A stretch of DNA of 5,776 nucleotides from Chlamydiia bacterium (GTDB lineage Bacteria > Chlamydiota > Chlamydiia > Chlamydiales > FEN-1388), in NCBI GenBank assembly GCA_028293095.1, contig JAQGPK010000228.1, forward strand, positions 1 to 5,776, given 5' to 3'. Shown here one piece after another: positions 1 through 5,722 of this stretch. Numbering within the stretch: the first letter of the stretch is position 1; each line of letters starts with the position of its first letter. The notes beneath the pieces are model-generated. The model was not told the origin of the DNA, made no database searches, and saw nothing but the letters and a program-made list of their open reading frames with translations. Made by a program: the position numbers and the translations under genes.

Positions 1-17
1 AATTTTGAGGCACTAGT

Positions 18-755
18 ATGAAAAAATGGATTACTTTTTTTGTTTTATTTACCCTCCTTATAGTCGTATCCTTTGTAGGCTACACATACCTTCATCGAGC
101 TGAATTTCTCTCTACAATACTCAGTAAAACACTCAACATATCAATGAAAGTTAAAAATATTCAGATTTCGAAGCATGGCCTTCTAGTGAAAGGGATCAAC
201 GTTCAAAATCCACAAGGCTGTACACTAAAAAATGCCCTTCAAGTCGATCGTATTGAAGTGAAAATGGACTGGGTTGAGCTTGTAAAAGCGCTTATTGGTG
301 TTAAAAACAAAAAAATTGTCATTGATCAAATAAAGATTATAAGCCCTCAAATGAGTGTTGAGCTTTTTACCCTTACAGGATCTGACACCAATTGGAAACG
401 GCTCTTAAGCAATATGCCAGCTGGAAACGACGAACCATCTTCACGAAAATTTGAGATCAAAAGGCTTGTCATTACAAATATTGGTCTTGAGATCAAGCAG
501 CAAAACATCTCTCAATCCTCTTTTAAGCCATCACCAATTGCAAAACTCGAATTCAAAAATCTAGGAAGTGACACTGCAGCATCCGCCCAGGAGATTATTA
601 GAGGAGTGTTTACCGCACTTGTAAGCGAAGCTGCAAAAGAGCTACAGTTAAAAAATATGCAGCCTGAAGAGGTGATCAAAAAGCTTCCACCAACAGTCCA
701 GGATGGCGTAAAGCAAGCAGGCGATCAGATAAAGGGATGGCTCCGTAAAAAATAA
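18..755 (+). CDS. AsmA-like membrane-anchored envelope protein (hypothetical)
   Basis: A complete 245-residue protein. A GAGG ribosome site (7-10) sits 7 bases before the ATG. Residues 5-24 form one hydrophobic helix after a KK start, which indicates an uncleaved anchor or signal sequence with the rest outside the cytoplasm. Residues about 38-115 (NISMKVKNIQISKHGLLVKG, then VDRIEVKMDW and KIVIDQIKIISPQM) and 143-182 alternate short beta strands in the style of the N-terminal part of AsmA/DUF748 proteins, which act in outer-membrane lipid or protein homeostasis. The C-terminal 60 residues are helical and charged. AsmA proteins are usually far longer, so this would be a short relative. The family call rests on pattern only, and no catalytic motif is visible. 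A tRNA gene follows after 57 bases, and there is no clear terminator between them. Confidence 0.8.
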   Translation: MKKWITFFVLFTLLIVVSFVGYTYLHRAEFLSTILSKTLNISMKVKNIQISKHGLLVKGINVQNPQGCTLKNALQVDRIEVKMDWVELVKALIGVKNKKIVIDQIKIISPQMSVELFTLTGSDTNWKRLLSNMPAGNDEPSSRKFEIKRLVITNIGLEIKQQNISQSSFKPSPIAKLEFKNLGSDTAASAQEIIRGVFTALVSEAAKELQLKNMQPEEVIKKLPPTVQDGVKQAGDQIKGWLRKK

Positions 756-766
756 GCGGATTCTCC

Positions 767-796
767 TTGAGCTTTTTAGTGGGAATTTTGTACTAT
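767..796 (+). promoter_or_regulatory. Probable promoter of tRNA-Asn
   Basis: TTGAGC (767-772) and TACTAT (791-796) are separated by 18 bases. The expected transcription start, around 803-805, is just before the mature tRNA 5' end at 813. This is a reasonable sigma-70-type match placed where a tRNA promoter should be; it is inferred from sequence only. Confidence 0.5.
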
Positions 797-812
797 ATAA
801 CGCATATTCCAT

Positions 813-884
813 TCCGGGTTAGCTCAGTGGTAGAGCAGTAGACTGTTAATCTATTGGTCGTAGGTTCGAATCCTACACCCGGAG
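813..884 (+). tRNA. tRNA-Asn (anticodon GTT)
   Basis: The full cloverleaf can be folded by hand. The acceptor stem TCCGGGT (813-819) pairs with ACCCGGA (877-883). The D stem is GCTC/GAGC (822-825 and 833-836). The anticodon stem is GTAGA/TCTAT (838-842 and 850-854) around the loop CTGTTAA, with anticodon GTT at 845-847. The T stem is GTAGG/CCTAC around TTCGAAT (860-876), and the discriminator base is G884. CCA is not encoded. The GTT anticodon reads AAC/AAU, so the tRNA carries asparagine. It lies 39 bases before a 75-bp repeat that opens a rearranged segment, and tRNA genes are common insertion points for foreign DNA. Confidence 0.96.
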
Positions 885-923
885 ATCTTTCAAAGGGATG
901 AAACTTCTTAAATTTCTTTTCTA

Positions 924-998
924 ATTGGAATTTCCTTAGAGAACTTTTGCTTCAAAAACCATCATTGTCATCGTATTTAACTACTTGTGAAACCGTTG
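924..998 (+). repeat. 75-bp direct repeat, left copy
   Basis: This stretch, from ATTGGAATTTCC to GAAACCGTTG, recurs at 3053-3127 in the same orientation. The only difference is C at 944 against T at 3073. Homology stops sharply on both sides of each copy. The ends are not inverted repeats of each other, so it does not look like an intact MITE, and no frame through it encodes a recognisable protein. It starts 39 bases after tRNA-Asn, and its right end abuts the broken ornithine cyclodeaminase gene. Confidence 0.95.
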
Positions 999-1316
999 CT
1001 TTTTGGCCATCAATTACAACCAGGTACTCATATTACTGCTGAAGGCGCAGATGATGTGGGCAAACAAGAACTTGATGAATCTGTCTTTGATCGTGCAGAC
1101 CTAATTATTGTAGACAGTTTGCAGCAATGTTCTAGCTATGGAGATCTTTCCCATGCCAAAAACGAAGATTTACATTCCGTAATCGAATTAGGTAAATTGC
1201 TACAAGAACCTCGAAAGAGACAACCACATTGGATCACAGTAGCAGATCTTACAGGATTAGCTATTGAAGATCTTCAAGTAGCTAAAGCTATTTATACGAA
1301 GCTTGAATCTATCTAG
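987..1316 (+). pseudogene. Ornithine cyclodeaminase/mu-crystallin family, C-terminal fragment
   Basis: An open frame of 109 codons matches only the C-terminal third of this family, whose members are normally about 320-350 residues. They are NAD(P)-binding enzymes that convert ornithine to proline or act on related amino or imino acids. Recognisable family motifs are PGTHITAEGADDVGKQELD (residues 12-30), the ADLIIVDS strand (37-44), GDLSHA (52-57) and WITVADLTGLAIEDLQVAKA (82-101). D22 lies at the position of the catalytic aspartate I recall for the Pseudomonas putida enzyme. The N-terminal substrate-binding half and most of the Rossmann fold are absent. The only start in frame, GTG at 987, lies inside the 75-bp repeat and has no ribosome site, and a stop at 978-980 closes the frame upstream. 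The remaining frame has no frameshift or internal stop, which suggests a fairly recent break. It is almost certainly non-functional. Confidence 0.85.
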
Positions 1317-1359
1317 ATCAATCTATGATTCAATCATTTCACACATACGTATCAAACAC

Positions 1360-2700
1360 TTATTTCCTTATAACAAATATTGCAAAAGGATCCTTTTCGG
1401 AGGTTGCTACTCTTTGAATTCGACCTGATTCAATCATAGTTTTTAATCGAGTTCTTGCTGTCCTGTCAGATACATTCCAAATCCTTGCAGCCTCTTTTGT
1501 TGTTATTGACTGCTTTTCTTCCAAATGATCAATGAGGACTTCTTCCCATATTAATAGTTGACGTTGCTGAGTACGCTTTCCATATAGAGTCAGCCGAAAT
1601 TGATTGTTATGCTCTTCGATTAAAGGGATATTTAGTCCATCTTTGGCACAGACTGCAAGTATTCTTTGTAATCCTGATCCCCATTGCTCGATTAGCTTTA
1701 ATTCTTTAAATACTCGACCTATTACACGATTACGTAGTTTTGAAAAACCCATTAGAGCTTTTTGAATAGTTTGCCCAAAAGGCAGCCCCCCAGGATTTGT
1801 AAACTCAATTCGATCGTCAAAAATTGCAATTTGTATATAACATCCTTTTATAGAATAGTCAGAATGAAGAATTGCATTTATTACAGCTTCACGTAATGCA
1901 AAAGGAGGATATTCTGGAATATCTTCACGATGAATTTTACCAATGACGCTTTCAATCGATGTGTTTTTTTCAATAAATGCTAAGACATCTCCAATTGCAA
2001 CAGGCAAACTAGATGTGATTTCCTGACTATCTATAATTTTTTCTTTTGTCATCCCTTTAAATCTCGCACACCGAATAAGAGCATCAGGAAAGAGAGTCAG
2101 ACGGTTAAGGCCAAATAATAACGTCCCTCCATTTGTATTGATAGATTTACCTAAATGCTCCGTTAATATATTCAGAGCTTCTAACTGTTTCTTGTTAGGG
2201 TATTTTTTAACAATTGCAAAAGCATTTTCAATAGCCTCTTCATCCAGCACTCCTTTTGGAGAAGGCAATTCATCGTAGGCGCGATTTTCTGAAAAGAGCT
2301 TTAGAGAATTTAGCATTTCATCATCAGCAATGCGATTTGTAGAACCAAACCGAATGTAAACGCCATTTTTTGACCCTTCTGCTTTCAAATAAAAGGGTCC
2401 AGCGGCATGAGGAACGCGTATGATAATTAACTCTCGATCACGATAAGCATGAATCTCTATATCTGGAATGATTAAGGGGGCGACGCTATCGCTTATTGCA
2501 TTAGCAATTCTCTCTTCTTCATGAAGAGAATTAGGAACCCCAACAATTTCTTTCGTTTTATCCCTTACCCCTATAAGTAATATTCCTCCTGAAGTGTTAG
2601 CAAAAGCCACAACTGTTTTGACTATTCCAGAAAGAGATTTTGTGTTTTCTTTGAATTCCACGGTCTTGGATTCGTTTTGTGATAAGTATTCTTCAATCAT
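1360..2700 (-). CDS. AlbA_2-domain ATP-binding protein with C-terminal winged helix
   Basis: A 446-residue protein of the widespread AlbA_2 (Schlafen-like AAA_4)/HATPase_c_4 type, usually described as putative transcriptional regulators or RecG-like ATP-binding proteins. Residues 10-17 (ESKTVEFK) and 30-47 (VVAFANTSGGILLIGVRD) are the AlbA_2 nucleic-acid-binding signature. Residues 268-283 (ALREAVINAILHSDYS), 298-307 (IEFTNPGGLP), 323-324 (RN) and 338-347 (EQWGSGLQRI) are the GHKL-like ATP site. Residues about 385-432 form a winged helix with recognition helix SDRTARTRLK. Length and motifs are complete, so it is probably active. I chose ATG at 2700: MIEEYLSQNESKTVEF is where family members begin, and AAGGA lies 9 bases before it. 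A longer in-frame start at 2811 would translate across the promoter and operator. It is divergent from a broken gene at 2841. Its biological target is unknown; regulation, RNA binding and phage defence have all been associated with AlbA_2 proteins. Confidence 0.9.
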   Translation of the reverse strand: MIEEYLSQNESKTVEFKENTKSLSGIVKTVVAFANTSGGILLIGVRDKTKEIVGVPNSLHEEERIANAISDSVAPLIIPDIEIHAYRDRELIIIRVPHAAGPFYLKAEGSKNGVYIRFGSTNRIADDEMLNSLKLFSENRAYDELPSPKGVLDEEAIENAFAIVKKYPNKKQLEALNILTEHLGKSINTNGGTLLFGLNRLTLFPDALIRCARFKGMTKEKIIDSQEITSSLPVAIGDVLAFIEKNTSIESVIGKIHREDIPEYPPFALREAVINAILHSDYSIKGCYIQIAIFDDRIEFTNPGGLPFGQTIQKALMGFSKLRNRVIGRVFKELKLIEQWGSGLQRILAVCAKDGLNIPLIEEHNNQFRLTLYGKRTQQRQLLIWEEVLIDHLEEKQSITTKEAARIWNVSDRTARTRLKTMIESGRIQRVATSEKDPFAIFVIRK

Positions 2701-2731
2701 GTAGGCCTGTCCTTTTAAACTTCTGACTAGG

Positions 2732-2778
2732 AAATTAACACGGAAGAAGACGGAAGTCAAGTATTTCCGTGTTAATTT
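2732..2778 (-). promoter_or_regulatory. Promoter with embedded palindromic operator for the AlbA_2 gene
   Basis: Read on the minus strand, TTGACT (2755-2760) and TAATTT (2732-2737) are spaced by 17 bases, a near-ideal sigma-70-type promoter 32 bases before the ATG at 2700. AAATTAACACGGAA (2732-2745) and its exact reverse complement (2765-2778) form 14-bp arms 19 bases apart. One arm covers the -10 box and the other lies just upstream of the -35 box. A third ACGGAA unit at 2750-2755 is exactly 10 bp from the one at 2740-2745, putting it on the same face of the helix. A dimeric protein bound here would block RNA polymerase. The winged-helix product of the adjacent gene is the obvious candidate, so autorepression is inferred. 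The same site may also control the divergent gene at 2841. Confidence 0.75.
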
Positions 2779-2840
2779 TTTCTCGATCCTTTTAACCTGT
2801 AGCAGACACAAAGCTAAACATTAGAAATGAGGAAATTTAT

Positions 2841-3068
2841 ATGGCTAAAAATCAACTTTCACAGCAAGACTACGATCACCTCATAGATTCTTTTGCCCAA
2901 CAACTCTGGTTTCTAAGAGAACGATGGGAAGGGATCAAAGCATTAAGAACTGGTAATCAGGGATTTTTTACCTCTGTATGGACTCCGCATCATCGGTTTT
3001 TCGACTCTGTTTACAGATCATTTGTGTATGATTTTTATGTTGGAATTTGCCGATTGGAATTTCCTTAG
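2841..3068 (+). pseudogene. 5' fragment of a gene, possibly HEPN/AbiU2-like
   Basis: ATG at 2841 is preceded by GAGGA with suitable spacing, and 75 codons follow before a stop inside the right copy of the 75-bp repeat. The helical text, with LRERWEGIKAL (residues 25-35), FFDSVYRSFVYDFYVGICRL (53-72) and many aromatics, resembles the N-terminal helices of AbiU2-type HEPN proteins, where a DxxxxxxRLxDP element follows. Here the native sequence ends after about CRL and the final EFP comes from the repeat. The rest of the protein, including any RNase-type R...H motif, is missing. HEPN proteins are often RNases of toxin or defence systems, but the fragment cannot have that activity as it stands. 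The family call is an inference from pattern; truncation at the repeat is seen directly. Divergent placement with the AlbA_2 gene suggests that the two may once have shared the operator. Confidence 0.55.
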
Positions 3069-3127
3069 AGAATTTTTGCTTCAAAAACCATCATTGTCAT
3101 CGTATTTAACTACTTGTGAAACCGTTG
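3053..3127 (+). repeat. 75-bp direct repeat, right copy
   Basis: Same orientation as 924-998, with 74 of 75 bases identical. It begins within the last codons of the broken gene at 2841 and supplies that gene's stop codon (3066-3068). It ends 83 bases before the sulfotransferase start. Those 83 bases hold an AT-rich stretch (TATATAGTTTTTTT, 3143-3156) and the ribosome site, with no other recognisable element. Confidence 0.95.
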
Positions 3128-3210
3128 TACTGCTCTTAATCTTATATAGTTTTTTTCATTGCGTTTCTTAGAGATACCTGATACCGTTCGCTAACTTATG
3201 GAGGCTGTGG

Positions 3211-3990
3211 ATGCGCTTTGTTCGGTTGATTTTCCTTTTTCTGTATTGTAGTAATAGTTTTGCAGCAGAAACTCCGTTCTTAGGGGTATCCATTCCCAAA
3301 TCAGGATCCTACTTGTTTGTAAAGTTGATCCATCTCATGACCGGTTGTGATGCTATTGGCAGTTGGAATGGTAAATTACCGGCAGAAGAGATCGATCGCT
3401 TACTTCTCGAAATAGACAGCTCGAAGTTTTTTTCATTTTCTCATGCCAATGAACCGCATTATTTGGACTTTGCGAAGCGACATCCCGAATATGTGAAATT
3501 ATTTGAAGTTAGAGATCTTCGCGATGTAATGGTATCTGCTGTTTTCCATTTTAATGAGCAGCTAGAAAAACGAGGCTTGCGGACTTTTGATGAAAAACTG
3601 ACATTTATTCTCACATCTAATACCATCTGCTCAAATTGGATCGAGAATAATGCCAAACTCTATCCAGAATGGATCGCTTTGCCAAATACATATGTTATTA
3701 GGTTTGAAGACCTCATCGGAAAGGCTGGAAAAGGAAGCAGAAAAAAACAAAAAGAAACGATCTCTTTGATTTTTTCTGTATTAAATATGGAACTGACGCA
3801 AGCAAAGCTTAATTGGATCGCTGATAATCTCTTTGGACATCCCCAAGACAAAATCTCTTGGACCTTTAGAAAAGGGCATATTGGGGACTGGAAAATCTAT
3901 TTTCAAGATCATCACAAACGCTTCTTTAATAAACGATGGGGAAAATATCAGAAAAAATTAGGATATAGCCTCTGTAAAGTAAATGGATAG
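3211..3990 (+). CDS. Sulfotransferase-domain protein with signal peptide
   Basis: A 259-residue protein with a strong GGAGG (3200-3204) 6 bases before its ATG. All landmarks of PAPS-dependent sulfotransferases are visible in order: the 5'-phosphosulfate loop PKSGS (29-33, normally PKSGTTW), a candidate catalytic His in FSHANEP (H78), the 3'-phosphate motif RDLRDVMVSAVFH (101-113, with R101 and S109), VIRFEDL (162-168) and the C-terminal RKGHIGDWKIYF (220-231). Such enzymes move sulfate from PAPS to a hydroxyl or amine of a small molecule, sugar or protein. The length is close to the usual 260-300. Residues 1-19 (MRFVRLIFLFLYCSNSFAA) look like a cleavable signal peptide, so the enzyme may work outside the cytoplasm, where PAPS is not expected. 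The PKSG loop begins only about 10 residues after the predicted cleavage site. The acceptor is unknown. It converges with the glycosyltransferase at 4100. Confidence 0.88.
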   Translation: MRFVRLIFLFLYCSNSFAAETPFLGVSIPKSGSYLFVKLIHLMTGCDAIGSWNGKLPAEEIDRLLLEIDSSKFFSFSHANEPHYLDFAKRHPEYVKLFEVRDLRDVMVSAVFHFNEQLEKRGLRTFDEKLTFILTSNTICSNWIENNAKLYPEWIALPNTYVIRFEDLIGKAGKGSRKKQKETISLIFSVLNMELTQAKLNWIADNLFGHPQDKISWTFRKGHIGDWKIYFQDHHKRFFNKRWGKYQKKLGYSLCKVNG

Positions 3991-4099
3991 AACACGATAC
4001 GATACTAGCGCTTCGTAAAACAATGCGCCTCTTTTTAATAACGCCGAAGTAACTCAATCAGTTGAATGGTGATCCAAAAACCTAGAAATTAACCGATTT

Positions 4100-5410
4100 T
4101 CACATTTGTAAGAGCAGGATAATCAGCGAATTGAAAAAACTTCGTGCGATGGTTTGTTTCTCTTGGATCTTTTCATACCTTTGTTTTAACTTCGGAGATG
4201 TTGTGTAGAGGATTCCATCTTTAATTTCGTCGCGGTCGGAAAGAATTACCTTTTCTGGATCAATCAAAGTCTTGTAAGTAGATAATAAATTCTCATATTC
4301 ATATTGCTTGACCCATGTCTTTGCCTCAATCGCCTTTTGCGCATAAGAATCGTAATTTTCATAGACATCTCTTAAGGCTAAAGCCAGATCGTCCACCGAA
4401 GTGTTGAATTGCATTCCTAAAAATTCAGACCATCCCAAATATTTAGCTTGGATGGGAATGAGGCTCGGGACAGACCGGACATAATTGGAGAGACAGATCG
4501 TCGACTGGCCAGTATTGTCAGTGACAATACATGGGAGCCCAATGGCCAGTGCCTCACGCGGTTGTAGAGAAAATCCTTCGCCAGTAGATGGACTGACGTA
4601 GCAATCAATCGATTTTAACACCCGTATATAGTCTTTTTGTCCGAGTGAAATATTTGTTATGCTCACGTTTTTCAATCCAAGAGAACAAATAGTGTTTTGG
4701 AGCTGGCTTAAATACTCTTGTTCCGCCCATCGACCGTTAATAACAAGCCTTAGATTGGGATTATTCCCAAACTCTCGGGCAAAAGCTTGAACTAAAGTGA
4801 GTTGGTTTTTCCGATTGCAGATAGAGCTTAAATTGCCAAAAACAAAGGGTTGGTCTTTTGGCCTTGTGTGGAAAGAGGCTTTTTTTAAAAATGAATCGAG
4901 ATACATGCCGAGAGGAACGGTGAATATGGGAATGCGGACGCCAGAGTTCTTGTATACATCAACTAAAAAGTGATCAGGAACTACTACCGCATCAAACAAA
5001 GTATTTAAGATCATTACCCAAGATGCTGGAATTTTCGTCGATTCAAACATAGAATAGGCAATTCGAATATCTGCTTCCGGCAAGGAAGGAAATTGATCGT
5101 CTTCACACCCTAAAAGAGAAGGTTCAAAGATCAGTATTCTGGCCGCCTTCCTATATTTGCGGGAAGCGATCCTTTGAACCGACCAGGGAATGTCTTTAAA
5201 TTTACAGCTGCCGTACTTGTAATACTGCATGCTAAAGGTATTTCTCAACGCATCAATCAGTCCTACCGATTGTCTTCCAATCCCATCTGCAAATTGGATC
5301 GGTCCCATGACTGCTACATCACACCGATAGCAGAACCTTGTGTAAGCGGCAAAACCAAAGAAGCAAACCACCAAAACAAAAGCAAAGAGTACTAATCTAC
5401 GTTTTTTCAT
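4100..5410 (-). CDS. Family 4 (GT-B) glycosyltransferase with N-terminal membrane anchor
   Basis: A 436-residue protein. Residues 6-22, after MKKRR, form one hydrophobic helix, a signal-anchor. An N-terminal GT-B half follows (MGPIQFADGIGRQSVGLIDAL, 35-55, the acceptor-side loop). The C-terminal half shows NRKNQLTLVQAF (199-210), RLVINGRW (221-228), the IDCYVSPSTGEGF strand-loop (268-280) and the E-x7-E pair E278/E286 in EGFSLQPRE that holds the nucleotide sugar in GT4 retaining enzymes, then GLPCIVTD (291-298). It should add a sugar from an NDP donor to a lipid, glycan or protein; neither sugar nor acceptor can be read from sequence. An extra tail of about 60 residues ends in a hydrophobic stretch (SFFNSLIILLLQM). 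The ATG at 5410 has no good Shine-Dalgarno, but the next Met (residue 35) would lose the anchor, so I keep it. The 109-bp gap to the convergent sulfotransferase has no convincing terminator. Confidence 0.88.
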   Translation of the reverse strand: MKKRRLVLFAFVLVVCFFGFAAYTRFCYRCDVAVMGPIQFADGIGRQSVGLIDALRNTFSMQYYKYGSCKFKDIPWSVQRIASRKYRKAARILIFEPSLLGCEDDQFPSLPEADIRIAYSMFESTKIPASWVMILNTLFDAVVVPDHFLVDVYKNSGVRIPIFTVPLGMYLDSFLKKASFHTRPKDQPFVFGNLSSICNRKNQLTLVQAFAREFGNNPNLRLVINGRWAEQEYLSQLQNTICSLGLKNVSITNISLGQKDYIRVLKSIDCYVSPSTGEGFSLQPREALAIGLPCIVTDNTGQSTICLSNYVRSVPSLIPIQAKYLGWSEFLGMQFNTSVDDLALALRDVYENYDSYAQKAIEAKTWVKQYEYENLLSTYKTLIDPEKVILSDRDEIKDGILYTTSPKLKQRYEKIQEKQTIARSFFNSLIILLLQM

Positions 5411-5722
5411 TAAGAGAATTTTTTTAATCGATGTTTGTTAAAGCGATTGAGACTATCGGATTCTATATATAAAAAGAAGAGAAAAATAGAGCTCTTAATA
5501 GGATCTACGGCATGTAGATCAGTAACTCCCGAGAGACAAAGGTAGAGAGGAGATGGGCAATGCAGTGTCTTTTAGTACATAGCAAGAAGGATGGTATTTA
5601 GAAATTTTAACCTCCTACCTACTAAAAATAAAAAGAAATATTTAAACCATAACTACATTGATTGCATTTAATAATATAAGGCTTTATAATTTTATTTAGT
5701 TTTTTGCATTAAAGGAAATTTT
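5411..5722. other. AT-rich intergenic region between divergent genes
   Basis: This 312-bp stretch separates the glycosyltransferase (minus) from the gene at 5723 (plus). It holds a short hairpin at 5502-5520 (7-bp perfect stem GATCTAC/GTAGATC with a 5-base loop and no T run), a promoter for the right-hand gene, and AT-rich runs. A purine-rich part (5521-5590) has an AGAGGAG directly before an ATG at 5552, but that frame closes after 9 codons. I see no credible small gene, tRNA or repeat here, and no clear minus-strand promoter for the glycosyltransferase. Confidence 0.6.
5662..5690 (+). promoter_or_regulatory. Sigma-70-type promoter for the gene at 5723
   Basis: TTGCAT (5662-5667) and a perfect TATAAT (5685-5690) are 17 bases apart. 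The predicted start near 5697 would give a short leader of about 25 bases before the ATG. This is one of the best promoter matches in the window, and it agrees with the position of the downstream gene. Confidence 0.65.

Larger units (their letters stand above)
924..3127. other. Putative inserted or rearranged 2.1-kb segment bounded by direct repeats
   Basis: The two repeat copies are offset by exactly 2,129 bp. They enclose a 5'-truncated cyclodeaminase gene, an intact AlbA_2-type ATPase/HTH gene and a 3'-truncated gene. Each broken gene is cut at the repeat, with its missing part on the repeat side. Genes outside the copies (tRNA-Asn on the left, sulfotransferase on the right) are whole. Recombination between the copies would leave a clean tRNA-repeat-sulfotransferase locus, so a simple reading is that a circle or fragment carrying one repeat copy integrated by homologous recombination. 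No transposase or integrase is present in the segment. This is an inference from layout. Confidence 0.5.

Noticed and set aside
1303..1333. TTGAATC...GATTCAA inverted repeat at the end of the cyclodeaminase fragment, overlapping ATGATTCAATCAT
   Set aside because: The stem is short and AT-rich, with a 17-base loop and no T run. It is not a convincing terminator for either facing gene.
2701..2811. In-frame 37-codon extension of the AlbA_2 gene to an ATG at 2811
   Set aside because: It runs through the -10 and -35 boxes and the palindromic operator. The domain begins directly after the ATG at 2700, which has its own ribosome site.
813..3127. The 75-bp repeats as attL/attR of a tRNA-integrated island
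   Set aside because: The repeat starts 39 bases beyond the tRNA 3' end and shares no tRNA sequence. No second copy of the tRNA 3' end and no integrase gene are present in the window.
3114..3142. TTGTGA-17-TAATCT as a sulfotransferase promoter supplied by the repeat
   Set aside because: The -10 match is only 3 of 6, so there is not enough to claim that the repeat drives the gene.
3459..3851. Minus-strand open frames opposite the sulfotransferase
   Set aside because: They lie wholly inside a well-supported gene, have no ribosome site and show no recognisable protein features.
4008..4036. GCGC/GCGC stem followed by TTTTT after the sulfotransferase as a terminator
   Set aside because: Only 4 bp pair without interruption before mismatches, and the T run is a few bases away from the stem, so it is too weak to call.
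5174..5395. Plus-strand open frame opposite the glycosyltransferase N-terminus
   Set aside because: It is antisense to the signal-anchor and acceptor-loop coding region of a well-supported gene, and its sequence resembles no protein family.
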